Below the pieces are notes generated by a model that saw nothing but the letters and a program-made list of their open reading frames with translations, searched no databases and was not told where the DNA came from. Positions 52,957 through 63,439 of a stretch of DNA of 64,000 nt are shown here, one piece after another. Made by a program: the position numbers and the translations under genes. Every line of letters begins with the position of its first letter. The stretch's first letter is position 1. Source of the stretch: Candidatus Aminicenantes bacterium JdFR-78 (GTDB lineage: Bacteria; Acidobacteriota; Aminicenantia; JdFR-78); contig MTON01000005.1 in assembly GCA_002010665.1 (NCBI GenBank), positions 106,264 to 170,263 on the forward strand, in the 5' to 3' direction.

Positions 52957-55431
52957 ATGAAACAGTACAATTACAAGGAGATTGAAGAAAAGTGGCAAAA
53001 GATTTGGGAGAGGGAGAAGACTTTTGAAGTGAAGGAAGATCCTTCAAAGAAGAAATTCTACTGCCTTGAAATGTTTCCCTATCCATCTGGCATGATTCAT
53101 ATGGGACATGTCAGAAATTATTCAATTGGTGATGTAATTGCCCGCTTTAAAAGAATGAAAGGATATAATGTGCTTCATCCAATAGGATGGGATGCACTTG
53201 GTTTACCAGCTGAAAATGCAGCAATCAAACACGGTCTACATCCTGAAAAATGGACAATAGATAATATAAATCGTATGAGGGAACAACTTAAAAGGTTGGG
53301 TTTCAGTTATGCATGGGAAAGAGAGATAAATACTTCTTCACCCGAATATTACAAATGGAATCAATGGTTTTTTATAAAAATGTTCGAGAAAGGCTTGGCT
53401 TATAGAAAGAATAGCTGGGTTAATTGGTGTCCTACCTGTAAAACGGTTCTTGCAAATGAACAGGTCATCAGTGGGAAATGCTGGAGATGTGATTCTGAAG
53501 TTACACAGCGAGAGATGGAACAATGGTTTCTGAAAATCACAGAGTATGCAGAGGAATTACTTGAGGGACATAAGGAATTGAAAAAATGGCCAGAACATGT
53601 GATTCAAATGCAGAAAAACTGGATTGGGAAAAGTGAGGGCACAATTGTAAAATTTCCAGTGGTAAATTCCTCAGAGGTTTTAGAAGTTTTTACAACGCGA
53701 ATTGACACTATTTTTGGTGCCACCTTCCTTGTGCTTTCTCCAGAACATCCACTTTCTAAAAAATTAATAGAGGATTTACCAAATAAAGAAGAATTATTTG
53801 ATTGGATTGATAAGACTATTAAAGAAATGCGTTTGAGGCGGGGAGAAGAATTGGAAAAAGAAGGTATATTTACAGGCAAAAAGGTATTAAATCCTTTTTC
53901 AAGGAAGGAAATTCCTGTTTGGATTGCAAATTATGTGCTTTTCGAATATGGAACAGGTGCAATAATGGCTGTTCCTGCTCATGATCAGAGAGATTTTGAA
54001 TTTGCAAAAAAATACAATCTTCCAATAAGGGTTGTCATCAAACCCAAAGATAAAGATTTAGAAAGTGATTCTCTCTCTGAAGCCTTTGAGGAATATGGAA
54101 TATTGGTAAATTCAGGGGAATTCAATGGATTGGAATCCAAGAAGGCAATAAATTTAATGAATGAATGGGCTGAAAGGCAAAATATTGGTAAAAGAGCAAT
54201 ACTATACAGGCTCAGAGATTGGGGAATTTCAAGACAAAGATACTGGGGAACCCCGATTCCTATTGTTTATTGTAAAAAATGTGGAATAGTTCCTGTCCCT
54301 TATGAACAATTACCCGTTCTTTTACCAAAGGATGTGAAATTCACAGGAGAAGAGGGTTCACCTCTTGAGAAAGTGGAATCCTTTGTTAATACTAAATGTC
54401 CAAAATGCAATGGTCCAGCAAGAAGAGAGACTGATACAATGGATACTTTCTTTGATTCATCCTGGTATAATTATCGATATACCTCACCCAAGGAAAATAC
54501 TCGACCTTTAAATCCTGAGGCTGTTAAATATTGGATGCCAGTGGATATTTATATTGGTGGAGTAGAACATGCTATTCTGCATTTAATTTATGCAAGATTC
54601 TTTTCAAAGGTTATCAGGGATATGAATTTAACAAATATAAATGAACCGTTCCCCCATCTTCTTGCACAGGGCATGGTAACAAAGGATGGCGCTGCAATGT
54701 CAAAATCAAAGGGGAATGTTGTTTATCCTGAGGAATTTATTGAAAAATATGGAGCTGATACTCTCCGTCTTTTCATTCTCTTTGCTGCTCCTCCAGAGAA
54801 AGACCTGGAATGGAGTGATAAGGGGGCAGAGGGATGCTTCAGGTTTCTGACTAGGGTATGGAGACTTGTTCATGAATGTCTGGATTTATTTAATCAGAAT
54901 ATAGGCTATAATGAAAAAGAATTGTCAAAAGAAGCATTAGAAGTTCTCAAGAAAACCCATCAAACAATTAAAAAAGTTAGTGAAGATATTGAAAAGAGAT
55001 ATCATTTTAATACAGCTATTTCTGCTATTATGGAATTGTATAATAAGGTTTCCCAGTATAAAGAGAAATTAAAAGAAGACAGCAAGGGAAAAGCAATTTT
55101 AAAGGAATCCATAGAGGCAATTATTATATTGCTTTCTCCTTTCGCACCTCATATATGTGAGGAGTTATGGCAGATTACAAATCATAAAGAATATTTGATT
55201 AATACAAAATGGCCTGAATACAAACCTCACCTCATAAAAGAAGAAGAAGTTACCTATATTGTTCAAATAAATGGGAAATTGAGGGCTAAATTACAAGCTC
55301 CGGTTGGTTTGAGTGAGAAGGAAATCAGAGAGAGGATTTTATCCATTCCATCTGTGCAGAATCATTTAAAGGGGAAATCCATTAAGAAACTAATTTACAT
55401 ACCGAACAAACTTGTAAATATAGTGACATAA
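52957..55431 (+). CDS. leuS: Leucyl-tRNA synthetase
   Basis: 824 residues, normal length. Class I signatures HMGHVRNYSIGD (HIGH) and AMSKSKGNV (KMSKS) bracket the core; a zinc-ribbon-like CPTCKTVLANE...CWRC and the CP1 editing domain (TTRIDTIFGATFLVLSPEHP) are present. It charges tRNA-Leu. One base separates it from lptE. No convincing ribosome-binding site; leader is short. Confidence 0.98.
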   Translation: MKQYNYKEIEEKWQKIWEREKTFEVKEDPSKKKFYCLEMFPYPSGMIHMGHVRNYSIGDVIARFKRMKGYNVLHPIGWDALGLPAENAAIKHGLHPEKWTIDNINRMREQLKRLGFSYAWEREINTSSPEYYKWNQWFFIKMFEKGLAYRKNSWVNWCPTCKTVLANEQVISGKCWRCDSEVTQREMEQWFLKITEYAEELLEGHKELKKWPEHVIQMQKNWIGKSEGTIVKFPVVNSSEVLEVFTTRIDTIFGATFLVLSPEHPLSKKLIEDLPNKEELFDWIDKTIKEMRLRRGEELEKEGIFTGKKVLNPFSRKEIPVWIANYVLFEYGTGAIMAVPAHDQRDFEFAKKYNLPIRVVIKPKDKDLESDSLSEAFEEYGILVNSGEFNGLESKKAINLMNEWAERQNIGKRAILYRLRDWGISRQRYWGTPIPIVYCKKCGIVPVPYEQLPVLLPKDVKFTGEEGSPLEKVESFVNTKCPKCNGPARRETDTMDTFFDSSWYNYRYTSPKENTRPLNPEAVKYWMPVDIYIGGVEHAILHLIYARFFSKVIRDMNLTNINEPFPHLLAQGMVTKDGAAMSKSKGNVVYPEEFIEKYGADTLRLFILFAAPPEKDLEWSDKGAEGCFRFLTRVWRLVHECLDLFNQNIGYNEKELSKEALEVLKKTHQTIKKVSEDIEKRYHFNTAISAIMELYNKVSQYKEKLKEDSKGKAILKESIEAIIILLSPFAPHICEELWQITNHKEYLINTKWPEYKPHLIKEEEVTYIVQINGKLRAKLQAPVGLSEKEIRERILSIPSVQNHLKGKSIKKLIYIPNKLVNIVT

Positions 55432-55432
55432 A

Positions 55433-55960
55433 ATGAATTTCAGATTTAAACCATTCTTAATTCTTACAATAATTTTATGTTTAATCCATTCAATAAATTG
55501 TGGTTATAAATTAAGTGGGACAGGAAGTTTTCTTCCTCCTCATATAAAGACCATAAGTGTTCCAATGTTTAAGAATAATACGCAGAGATACCAGCTCGAT
55601 GAAAAATTTACACAGGCTGTTATAAATGAGCTTGTTGCTCGAGGTCGATTTAAAATTTCAAGTGCTCAAGAAAAGGCTGATGCAATTTTATTAGGGGAAA
55701 TAAATTCTTTCACAGTAAATCCTATATCTTTCACTGAAGAAGGAAGGGCTGATAGATATAGTATTACAATTGTTGCAAAGGTTGTTTTCAAAGATCTTGT
55801 TAGAAAAAAGGTTTTGTTTATGAATTCTCATTATGTTTTTCGTGATGAATATGAAATAACAGGCCAGGGTGATTTTTATTCAGAAGAAACAGTAGCCATT
55901 GAAAGAATATCTGAAAAATTTGCACGAAGTGTGGTAAGTTTAATAGTAGAGGGTTTTTGA
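55433..55960 (+). CDS. lptE: LPS-assembly lipoprotein LptE
   Basis: 175 residues with a lipoprotein signal (lipobox INCG, Cys near 23). GYKLSG...PPHIKTISVPMFKNNTQRYQLDEKFTQAVINELVARGRFKI is typical LptE, and the beta-rich C half carries the conserved YSITI. LptE plugs LptD at the outer membrane for LPS insertion. Between leuS and holA, its usual neighbourhood in Gram-negatives. Confidence 0.9.
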   Translation: MNFRFKPFLILTIILCLIHSINCGYKLSGTGSFLPPHIKTISVPMFKNNTQRYQLDEKFTQAVINELVARGRFKISSAQEKADAILLGEINSFTVNPISFTEEGRADRYSITIVAKVVFKDLVRKKVLFMNSHYVFRDEYEITGQGDFYSEETVAIERISEKFARSVVSLIVEGF

Positions 55961-55963
55961 TTT

Positions 55964-57007
55964 TTGAATTACTTTAAAGTAAAAAAAGACTTAGAAAATA
56001 ATATTTTATATCCATCCTATTTTCTTTATGGGGAGGAGACTTTTCTTATAGAGGAAATAATAAATTTGATAAAAGAAATTCTTGTTCCCTCTGAAAAGGG
56101 AGGATTTAATTTTAATAAATATGATTTAAATGAAAATAAATGGGAAGATATCATATCTTCAGCTCAGACAGTTCCTTTTCTCTTCTCAAAGAAGAGAGTT
56201 ATTTTAGTAGAAGTAAGGAATAGAAAAAACGAGAATCTAACAAAATCAGATGAAAATCTTTTAAAAAACTTCTTTTCTTCTTTTCCATCCCATTGCATTT
56301 TAATAATAAGAGCTGATAAGTGCGATAAGAGAAGACCATTATATAAATTTTTTACAAGTTTACCTTCTAATATATGTTTTCAAGTTGAATTTAAATTATT
56401 AAAAGCAAACCAGCTTTTATTGTGGATAGATGAAAAGGTTAAATCTAATGGCAAAATTATTGGCTTCAGCGAAAAACAGAAATTAATTGATATAGTGGGA
56501 AATGATTTAAGGAATTTAAATAATGAACTTGAAAAATTAATAGCTTTTATTGGTGATAGAAGAGAAATTCGTTCAGAGGATATAGAAGAAGTTACAGGTC
56601 ATATTAAAAGTTTTGCCCTTTGGGAGTTTACAGAGAGTTTAGAAAAATTTGATTTTGAAAAAAGTTTATCTATTTTTCAAAAGCTCTTAAAGGAAGGTTA
56701 TCATCCTTTGGTTATTCTAAGTTTCCTTACCCAATTCTTCCATAATCTATTATCTATTAAATTGATTATGAAGGAACAAGACGTTGATTTTAATAGTATA
56801 GCAGAAAATTTATCAATGCCATATTTCAAAACTAGAGATTTTATTGAGCTTGCGAATAAATTTAGTGAGTCTGAATTAAAGTATCTTATTAATCGTCTTC
56901 ATCAGCTTGAGCTAAAATTAAAAACAAGCTCTGTGAAGCCTAAAATTTTAGTAGAAAATTTTATTTATGAATATTGGAGAAGAAAAGGGAAGAAAGATTT
57001 TATTTAG
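55964..57007 (+). CDS. holA: DNA polymerase III delta subunit
   Basis: 347 residues starting at TTG 55964, immediately 3 bases after lptE; no ATG fits earlier. The N-terminal PSYFLYGEETFLIEEII and the helical collar domain with ALWEFTESL are characteristic. Delta opens the beta clamp within the clamp loader. The last 8 bases overlap the convergent rpsT end. Confidence 0.93.
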   Translation: MNYFKVKKDLENNILYPSYFLYGEETFLIEEIINLIKEILVPSEKGGFNFNKYDLNENKWEDIISSAQTVPFLFSKKRVILVEVRNRKNENLTKSDENLLKNFFSSFPSHCILIIRADKCDKRRPLYKFFTSLPSNICFQVEFKLLKANQLLLWIDEKVKSNGKIIGFSEKQKLIDIVGNDLRNLNNELEKLIAFIGDRREIRSEDIEEVTGHIKSFALWEFTESLEKFDFEKSLSIFQKLLKEGYHPLVILSFLTQFFHNLLSIKLIMKEQDVDFNSIAENLSMPYFKTRDFIELANKFSESELKYLINRLHQLELKLKTSSVKPKILVENFIYEYWRRKGKKDFI

Positions 57008-57281
57008 GGGTAGAGGTGGCAAGTAAAGCATTAACTTGTTTTGTAAGTCTTGATTTGTATCTATCCCCTGTTCGAGGATGGATTGTTCCTTTTTTAACAG
57101 TCTTGTCAATAATTGAGATTGTCTGCGGTAACAATTTTAAAGCTTCTTCCACATTCCTATCCGCTATTGCTTTTCTCAGTTTTTTTATTTGTGTTTTCAT
57201 AGCTGATTTATTTCTCTTATTTATTTCTCTTCTTTTTAAGCTCCTACGGTGTTCTTTTTCAGCTGATTTATGTCTTGCCAT
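57000..57281 (-). CDS. rpsT: 30S ribosomal protein S20
   Basis: 93 residues, highly basic. MARHKSAEKEHRRSLKRREINKRNKSAMKT and the long helical hairpin ending HPRTGDRYKSRLTKQVNAL are diagnostic. It binds the 5' domain of 16S rRNA early in assembly. Good AAGGTG site; its promoter overlaps the murJ start. Confidence 0.98.
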   Translation of the reverse strand: MARHKSAEKEHRRSLKRREINKRNKSAMKTQIKKLRKAIADRNVEEALKLLPQTISIIDKTVKKGTIHPRTGDRYKSRLTKQVNALLATSTPK

Positions 57282-57298
57282 CTCTTCTTCACCTTCAA

Positions 57299-57304
57299 TA
57301 TATT
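57299..57304 (+). promoter_or_regulatory. Possible -10 box of murJ
   Basis: TATATT at 57299-57304 with TTGCCA (57275-57280) 18 bases upstream, inside rpsT. Tentative. Confidence 0.3.
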
Positions 57305-57313
57305 TGAAAAATT

Positions 57314-57343
57314 ATAATACTTTAATTTAAAGGACTATGTCAA
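57314..57343 (-). promoter_or_regulatory. Predicted promoter of rpsT, overlapping the murJ start codon
   Basis: Minus strand TTGACA (57338-57343), 18-base spacer, TATTAT (57314-57319). The -35 hexamer occupies bases of the murJ ATG and the next codon. Confidence 0.55.
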
Positions 57344-58902
57344 GTGAACAAAAATATAAAAGACTGTTGAAATCAACAGTTTCTGTTTCATTGCCAACTA
57401 TTTTTAGTAGAGTCTTGGGTTTTTTCCGGGATATACTTCTGGGATACTTTATGGGGACAGGAACAGGAGCCGATGCTTTTACAATAGCCTTTGTTATTCC
57501 AAATTTGTTAAGAAGACTGACTGCTGAAGGTGCATTAACAGCAGCATTTATTCCTGTTTTTACTGAGATAAAGGTAAATGAAAAAAAGAAGAGAGTAATA
57601 GATTTTGCGAATGCAGTTTTTTACAATCTCGGTTTAGTCGTTTTGATTATAGCTATTCTTGGTATTATCTTTGCTCCTTATTTGGTTAAAGTAATAGCAA
57701 TTGGATATAAAGAAATTCCGGGCAAGTGGGAACTTACCATTAATTTAACAAGAATTATGTTTCCTTATATTTTTCTGATCAGTTTGGCTGCACTTTGTTC
57801 TGCTATTCTGAACTCTTATTTTAAATTTTTTATTCCAGCATCCACTCCAATTCTTTTTAACATAGCAATAATTCTCTCCGCGTGGTTTTTCACAAGTAAA
57901 TTTACAGAACCTGCGTATGCCTTTGCTATAGGAGTAATAATTGGAGGCTTTTTCCAGTTTTTTGTTCAGATTCCTTTTCTTTTAAATTTAGGATTCAACT
58001 TTAAACCAAGAATTACCTTTAAGGATGAAGCTGTTAGAAAAGTAGGGAAATTAATGGTTCCAGGAATTTTTGGTTTTGGAATTTTTCAAATTAACTTGGC
58101 TTTAAGCAGAGCTTTAGCCTCTCTTTTGGAGGAAGGAAGTGTTTCAGCACTCTATTACGCTACGAGAGTGAGAGAGCTTACACTCGGGTTATTTTCAATT
58201 GCTCTCTCAATTGCTTTACTCCCGACTTTATCAGAACAGGCAGCTCAAAGGAAAATGCCAGAAATGAAAAAGACATTAATTTTCTCGCTAAAATTAATAG
58301 TTCTTATTACTCTTCCATCACTAACAGGTCTTTTACTTCTTTCAAAGCCCATTATACAGGTGCTTTTTGAAAGGGGTGCTTTTGTTGAGCATTCTACAAA
58401 TCTTACTTCTACTGCGCTTGTATTTTTTTCAATAGGTCTTCCATTCATTTCAGGAAGCAAAATTTTAAATACAGTTTATTATTCTCTTAAGGATACCAAG
58501 ACTCCTGTAATTATAGCAGCAATAACAATGGTGTTTTATTTATCTCTTTCCTTTATTCTAATGAAACCCCTTAAAGTAGGAGGAATTGCACTAGCTCTGT
58601 CCCTGGCAGAGGCTGTTGGTCTTTTCCTGCTTTGGATATTTTTGGAGAGAAAAATAGGTGGTATACCCAAAAGGGAATTATTTATTTTTAGTTTTAAAGT
58701 AATTACCTGTTCTATTTTAATGGGAATTTTTATATGGATTGCTAGTAAAGAAATTTCCTTTTCAGAACTAATATTTATTAAAAAACTTGTTTATCTTTTT
58801 GTATTAATATTCTTGAGTATTGCACTTTATTTTTCATCCTCTTTATTAATTAATAGAAATGAATTAATATCTATTATTAATATTTTTAAAAAAAGAAAAT
58901 AG
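57337..58902 (+). CDS. murJ: Lipid II flippase MurJ
   Basis: 521 residues with about 14 membrane helices. N-terminal [47 protein letters not shown] is the MurJ signature. MurJ moves lipid II across the membrane for peptidoglycan synthesis. Followed 4 bases later by dtd. SD AAAGGA. Confidence 0.96.
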   Translation: MSSEQKYKRLLKSTVSVSLPTIFSRVLGFFRDILLGYFMGTGTGADAFTIAFVIPNLLRRLTAEGALTAAFIPVFTEIKVNEKKKRVIDFANAVFYNLGLVVLIIAILGIIFAPYLVKVIAIGYKEIPGKWELTINLTRIMFPYIFLISLAALCSAILNSYFKFFIPASTPILFNIAIILSAWFFTSKFTEPAYAFAIGVIIGGFFQFFVQIPFLLNLGFNFKPRITFKDEAVRKVGKLMVPGIFGFGIFQINLALSRALASLLEEGSVSALYYATRVRELTLGLFSIALSIALLPTLSEQAAQRKMPEMKKTLIFSLKLIVLITLPSLTGLLLLSKPIIQVLFERGAFVEHSTNLTSTALVFFSIGLPFISGSKILNTVYYSLKDTKTPVIIAAITMVFYLSLSFILMKPLKVGGIALALSLAEAVGLFLLWIFLERKIGGIPKRELFIFSFKVITCSILMGIFIWIASKEISFSELIFIKKLVYLFVLIFLSIALYFSSSLLINRNELISIINIFKKRK

Positions 58903-58906
58903 CAAA

Positions 58907-59350
58907 ATGAAAGTGGTTCTTCAGCGAGTAAAAGAGGCAAATGTGAAGGTTAAAGGAGAGGTTGTGGGTAAAATTGGGAAAGGAGTGGTGCTTTTAATTG
59001 GAATCGAGAGAGGGGATGGAGAGGAAGGTGCTAAATATCTGGCGAATAAGATTGTAAACTTGAGAATTTTTCCTGATAATAAGGGGAAAATGAACCTTTC
59101 TTTACTTGATGTAAAAGGCGAGATTTTAGCGGTTTCCCAGTTCACTTTAGCTGCATCTCTTAAAAAAGGTAGAAGACCAAGTTTTGAGAACGCGGAGGAG
59201 CCTCAGAAAGCAGAAAAATTATTTAACTTTTTTGTAAAAGAATTAAGAGATAGAAGAGTAAAGGTGGAGACAGGGATATTTGGAGCAATGATGGAAGTTT
59301 TCTTAATTAATGATGGACCAGTAACTTATATTTTAGAATATCCGAAATGA
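58907..59350 (+). CDS. dtd: D-aminoacyl-tRNA deacylase
   Basis: 147 residues. The two active-site motifs SQFTLAA and GPVTYILE are both present. It removes D-amino acids and glycine wrongly attached to tRNA. Coupled to murJ in position, convergent with ribBA 2 bases away. Confidence 0.97.
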   Translation: MKVVLQRVKEANVKVKGEVVGKIGKGVVLLIGIERGDGEEGAKYLANKIVNLRIFPDNKGKMNLSLLDVKGEILAVSQFTLAASLKKGRRPSFENAEEPQKAEKLFNFFVKELRDRRVKVETGIFGAMMEVFLINDGPVTYILEYPK

Positions 59351-59352
59351 TT

Positions 59353-60558
59353 TTAAACAAGTTCTAAAATGTGACCTAATTTTTCCTTTTTAGTTTTTAA
59401 ATAATTCCTATTTATTTTATTCGGTGGGATTTCAAGAGGAACTCTTTCAACTATTTCAAGGCCATAACCTGAAAGGCCAATGAATTTTCTTGGATTATTT
59501 GTTAATAATCTTATTTTTCGGACCCCAAGGCTTAAGAGAATCTGTGCACCTATACCGTAATCTCTTTGATCTGGCTTGAATCCAAGTTTTTTATTGGCCT
59601 CAACTGTATCCTCTCCTCTATCCTGAAGCGCATAAGCTTTTATTTTGTTAATAAGCCCAATTCCTCTTCCCTCATGATTGAGAATATAGAGTATTACACC
59701 TTTTCCCTCCCGAGCTATCATTTTCATTGATTGATGGAGCTGTTCTCCACAATCACATCTAAGCGAACCAAAGGCATCTCCTGTGAGACATTGAGAATGA
59801 GCTCTCACTAGAACAGGTTCATTTTCTTTTATTTCACCAGCAACAAGTGCAATGTGATGTTCATGGTTAATTATGTTTTCAAAGACATAAATCTTGAATA
59901 AACCATATTTTGTCGGTAATTCTGCTTCCACCACTTTTTTAACAAGGCGTTCATTTTTTAATCTATATTTAATTAAATCAGCAATTGTTATTATCTTTAT
60001 ATTATGTTTTTTCCCAAATTCAATGAGTTGAGGCATTCGAGCCATTGTTCCATCTTCATTCATAACCTCACAGATAACACCTGCTGGATAAAGACCTGCA
60101 AGCCGTGCAATATCAACAGAAGCCTCTGTCTGGCCAGCTCTCTCAAGAACTCCTCCGGGTCTTGCTCTCAAGGGAAAAATATGACCGGGTCTTGCCAAGT
60201 CTGACGGTTTTGTTTTTGGGTCAATGGCAGTCAGTATTGTTTTGGCTCTATCATAAGCGGATATTCCTGTTGTAATTCCATATTTTGCATCAATTGAGAC
60301 CGTGAAAGCTGTTTGGAACGGAGCAGTATTGTCTGTAACCATTAAAGGTAGCTGAAGTTCCTCCAATCTTTCAGGTGTCATGGCAAGACATATTAGTCCT
60401 CTTCCATATTTGGTCATAAAATTTATTATTCCAGGAGTAACTTTTTCAGCTGCAATCATAAGGTCTCCTTCATTTTCCCTGTCCTCGTCATCAACAATGA
60501 TTATAAGTCTTCCCTTTCTTACTTCTTCAATTGCCTCTTCAATGGTAGCTAAGCTCAT
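59353..60558 (-). CDS. ribBA: Bifunctional DHBP synthase / GTP cyclohydrolase II
   Basis: 401 residues: RibB domain (about 1-200; [21 protein letters not shown]) makes 3,4-dihydroxy-2-butanone 4-phosphate; RibA domain (about 205-401) has the zinc motif [18 protein letters not shown] and NHEGRGIGL, converting GTP to the pyrimidine precursor. Last gene of ftsY-ribD-ribE-ribBA; overlaps ribE by 4 bases. No FMN riboswitch is visible in front of the cluster. Confidence 0.96.
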   Translation of the reverse strand: MSLATIEEAIEEVRKGRLIIIVDDEDRENEGDLMIAAEKVTPGIINFMTKYGRGLICLAMTPERLEELQLPLMVTDNTAPFQTAFTVSIDAKYGITTGISAYDRAKTILTAIDPKTKPSDLARPGHIFPLRARPGGVLERAGQTEASVDIARLAGLYPAGVICEVMNEDGTMARMPQLIEFGKKHNIKIITIADLIKYRLKNERLVKKVVEAELPTKYGLFKIYVFENIINHEHHIALVAGEIKENEPVLVRAHSQCLTGDAFGSLRCDCGEQLHQSMKMIAREGKGVILYILNHEGRGIGLINKIKAYALQDRGEDTVEANKKLGFKPDQRDYGIGAQILLSLGVRKIRLLTNNPRKFIGLSGYGLEIVERVPLEIPPNKINRNYLKTKKEKLGHILELV

Positions 60559-61154
60559 TTTTTCCTCCCTTTTTCAGCAAATTGCTCGAACCATTGACTG
60601 AGATACTTTCCTATTAGATCACATTCAATGTTTATTATATCACCTGGCTTTAGCAGGTTCAAATTGGTGTGTTCAAGAGTGAAAGGAATAAGTTCAATTT
60701 CTAAATGATTTTCTGATAGAGAGGCAATGGTTAGGCTTACTCCATTTATTGCAATTGAACCCTTTGGAATTATATATTTTCTTAAGTCCTTTGGATAATA
60801 GATAAATAATCTCTTTCCAGTTCCTCTTTTTTCTACTTTTATAACCTTTCCTTTTCCATCCACATGACCTGTAACTAAATGCCCACTTAAAGGAGTTTGA
60901 AGAGTTAAGGGCATTTCCAGATTAACTCTACTTCCTGGTTTTAATAACCCAAGATTTGTTTTGTCAATGGTTTCCTGGGATAAAGAAAAATAAAGAAAAT
61001 CCTTTTCCTTTTTTATAAGGGTCAGACAAACACCATTCACAGCGAGGCTATCTCCCTTTTTTATTTTTGTGGAAATTTCTGAAGCCTGTAGAACCAGTTC
61101 CTTCCTTGTATTTTTTCTAACAACTCCCAAATGTTCTATAATTCCTGTAAACAT
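60555..61154 (-). CDS. ribE: Riboflavin synthase alpha subunit
   Basis: 199 residues with two lumazine-binding repeats: [12 protein letters not shown]...[10 protein letters not shown] and GHVDGKGKV...[11 protein letters not shown]. It dismutates two 6,7-dimethyl-8-ribityllumazine into riboflavin. Starts on the base following ribD. The lumazine synthase gene ribH is not in this cluster. Confidence 0.95.
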   Translation of the reverse strand: MFTGIIEHLGVVRKNTRKELVLQASEISTKIKKGDSLAVNGVCLTLIKKEKDFLYFSLSQETIDKTNLGLLKPGSRVNLEMPLTLQTPLSGHLVTGHVDGKGKVIKVEKRGTGKRLFIYYPKDLRKYIIPKGSIAINGVSLTIASLSENHLEIELIPFTLEHTNLNLLKPGDIINIECDLIGKYLSQWFEQFAEKGRKK

Positions 61155-62255
61155 TTAAAAATATCCCTCAATTAATATATCCTTGTCAATTCTGAAATAA
61201 AAAATTTTCTTTAATTTAAGGACATCCTTCAACTCTTTGATTTGAGATTCTTCGAAAAGAGAAGGAGCCTCTTTGCCACCTATGAAAATTGGAGCTACAA
61301 AAATGAATATTTTATCAGCTAATCCTTCCATTAAAAAAGAGCTAAAAATTTTTCTTCCTCCCTCGACTAAAATACTTGTAATTTCTCTTTTAGCAAGATC
61401 CTTTAGAACCTCAATAATCGGAATCCTGCTTTCTTTTAATCTTAAGGGAATCACCTTTATTCCTCTTTTCTCAAGCATATTTATTTTCTTCTTAGAGCTA
61501 CCTTCACCTGTATAAATGATTATATCTCCTTTTGAAATAGTGCGTAATATTTTTGAGTTTTCAGGGATTTTAAGAGTGGAATCTAATATAACTCTTTTTA
61601 TTTTCTTATTTCGCCATAAGGGATGACGCACTGTAAGGAGAGGGTCATCACGAAGAATAGTATTTATACCAACCAATATGCTATCGAATTCCCCTCTTAA
61701 TAAATGGACATATTCTCTTGCTCCCTTTGAAGAGATCCATTTTGATTGAAAGCTTTGTGTGGCGATTTTTCCGTCAATGCTCATAGCAACTTTTAAAGCA
61801 ACAAATGGAAGTTTACTTTTGATGTATTTAAAATATACCTCGTTTAGTTTTTTTGATTCTTCTTCAAGGAGCCCAACTGAAACTTTTATGCCCTTTTCTT
61901 CTAATTTTTTAACGCCTTTTTTATATACTAGAGGATTTGGATCAAATGTCGAAATTACAACTCTTTTTATTTTAGATTCAATTATTTTCTCGACACAAGG
62001 AGGTGTCCTCCCCCAGTGTACACAGGGTTCAAGATTGAGATAAAGAGTGCTATCACTGGCTCGAGGACCAGCTCTTTCTATTGCAACTGCTTCTGCATGA
62101 GGTTTTCCAGCACTTTCATGAAAACCATAACCTACTATTTTTCCATCCTTCACTATAACTGCTCCAACGCATGGGTTCGGGCTGGTCCAGCCTTTTCCTT
62201 TTCGAGCAAGAAATAAAGCTAGTTTTAAATATTTAATGTCTTCTAAGTTACTCAT
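61155..62255 (-). CDS. ribD: Bifunctional riboflavin deaminase-reductase
   Basis: 366 residues: deaminase domain (about 1-145) with HAEAVAIERA and PCVHWGRTPPC zinc ligands; reductase domain with KVAMSIDGKIAT, SILVGINTILRDDPLLTVR and LVEGGRKIFSSFL. Second and third steps of riboflavin synthesis. Overlaps ftsY by 4 bases. Confidence 0.96.
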   Translation of the reverse strand: MSNLEDIKYLKLALFLARKGKGWTSPNPCVGAVIVKDGKIVGYGFHESAGKPHAEAVAIERAGPRASDSTLYLNLEPCVHWGRTPPCVEKIIESKIKRVVISTFDPNPLVYKKGVKKLEEKGIKVSVGLLEEESKKLNEVYFKYIKSKLPFVALKVAMSIDGKIATQSFQSKWISSKGAREYVHLLRGEFDSILVGINTILRDDPLLTVRHPLWRNKKIKRVILDSTLKIPENSKILRTISKGDIIIYTGEGSSKKKINMLEKRGIKVIPLRLKESRIPIIEVLKDLAKREITSILVEGGRKIFSSFLMEGLADKIFIFVAPIFIGGKEAPSLFEESQIKELKDVLKLKKIFYFRIDKDILIEGYF

Positions 62256-63136
62256 CTTAATAATGCCCTCGCATATTCTTCTGGTGAAAATTCCATTATA
62301 TCATCCTCTCCTTCCCCAACACCTATAAATTTCACAGGTAAACCCAATTCATCTGATATTCCAATCACACATCCTCCTTTTGCTGTGCCATCAAGTTTTG
62401 AAACAAAAATTCCAGTTAATCCGGTAAATTTTAAGAATTCTCTTGCCTGTTGTATTGCATTTTGTCCAATTCCAGCATCAAGAACTAAAAGCACATCATG
62501 TGGAGCTCCTTTCACTTGTCGCGCGCATATTCGTGCTATTTTCTCCACTTCCTGCATTAGATTAATCTTGGTATGAAGCCTGCCACCTGTATCAATTAAG
62601 AAAACATCTACATCTTTTATTTTTAATGCATCAAATACCACTGAAGCTGGATCTTTTGCTGTGTAATTTTTAAAAACAGGAACACCTATCTTTTCTCCCC
62701 AGACTAAAAGTTGCTCAATAGCAGCTGGACGAAAGGTATCTGCTGCCACCATTATTACCTTCATTTTCCTCTTTTTTAAATAATTTGCAAGTTTTGCAGT
62801 GCAAGTGGTTTTACCACTCCCATTTACGCCTACCAGCATGATAACTGTTTTTGATTTTCCGAAATTTAAATTGATTGGTGATTTTGTGAGAATACTCACA
62901 ATTTCATTTTCAATAATCCTTTTTACTTCCTCGGGAGAAAATTGAACTCTAATTTTTTCTCTAATTGAGTTAATTATCTTTTGGGTGGAATTCCATCCTA
63001 CATCTGCTAAAATTAAAGATTCTTCAATCTCCTCAATTAATTCTTCTTTTTTTTTGTTTTTTAGAAGAATATTTTCTATGGTATTTTTAAATTTTTCTCT
63101 TGTTTTGCTTATTTTATTCTTCAGGATTAAATCCAT
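62252..63136 (-). CDS. ftsY: Signal recognition particle receptor FtsY (short form)
   Basis: 294 residues: only the NG GTPase domain; the acidic A domain of E. coli FtsY is absent. GVNGSGKTTCTAKLA is G1, DTFRPAA and DTGGRLH follow, KLDGTAKGG is G4. It docks SRP-ribosome complexes at the membrane. First gene of the riboflavin operon, unusual but with a strong promoter. Confidence 0.96.
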   Translation of the reverse strand: MDLILKNKISKTREKFKNTIENILLKNKKKEELIEEIEESLILADVGWNSTQKIINSIREKIRVQFSPEEVKRIIENEIVSILTKSPINLNFGKSKTVIMLVGVNGSGKTTCTAKLANYLKKRKMKVIMVAADTFRPAAIEQLLVWGEKIGVPVFKNYTAKDPASVVFDALKIKDVDVFLIDTGGRLHTKINLMQEVEKIARICARQVKGAPHDVLLVLDAGIGQNAIQQAREFLKFTGLTGIFVSKLDGTAKGGCVIGISDELGLPVKFIGVGEGEDDIMEFSPEEYARALLR

Positions 63137-63144
63137 TTTAAGGT

Positions 63145-63173
63145 ATTATAGAATCAGGTCATTTCAAAGTCAA
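63145..63173 (-). promoter_or_regulatory. Predicted promoter of the ftsY-rib operon
   Basis: Minus strand TTGACT (63168-63173), 17-base spacer, TATAAT (63145-63150), within 10 bases of ATG, so the leader would be very short. Confidence 0.6.
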
Positions 63174-63229
63174 TTTTTGAGTTGACTTTTTTACTGTTTT
63201 GGGAAAAAATAATATTGAGTGAGGAAAGA

Positions 63230-63364
63230 ATGAAAGATATATGGAAAGGGATATTAACCTTAATACTGTTTGGTTCTGCTTTTCTTTTGGGATATTATTT
63301 CGGAGAAGAGAAGATAAAAAATAAGATACCTAATTTTCAGGAAGAAGAGGATTTTAATTTGTAA
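63230..63364 (+). CDS. Tiny single-pass membrane protein
   Basis: 44 residues from ATG 63230 with GAGG 5 bases upstream; the track start 63182 adds unlikely residues. One hydrophobic segment (ILTLILFGSAFLLGYYFG) then a charged tail ending EEEDF. No family recognised. It lies between ftsY (divergent) and the rpmH promoter. Confidence 0.6.
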   Translation: MKDIWKGILTLILFGSAFLLGYYFGEEKIKNKIPNFQEEEDFNL

Positions 63365-63377
63365 GTTTTATTAATAC

Positions 63378-63406
63378 TTGACATAAAAAAAACACTTAAT
63401 TAATAT
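63378..63406 (+). promoter_or_regulatory. Predicted promoter of rpmH-rnpA
   Basis: TTGACA (63378-63383), 17-base spacer, TAATAT (63401-63406): near-consensus, 33 bases before the rpmH GTG. Confidence 0.75.
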
Positions 63407-63439
63407 AAACTCTTACTTTCTTTTTTAAAGAGGAGTCCA

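Noticed and set aside
56974-57330. 118-residue plus-strand ORF over rpsT
   Set aside because: Opposite to rpsT, which is certain; composition is hydrophobic because it mirrors a basic gene.
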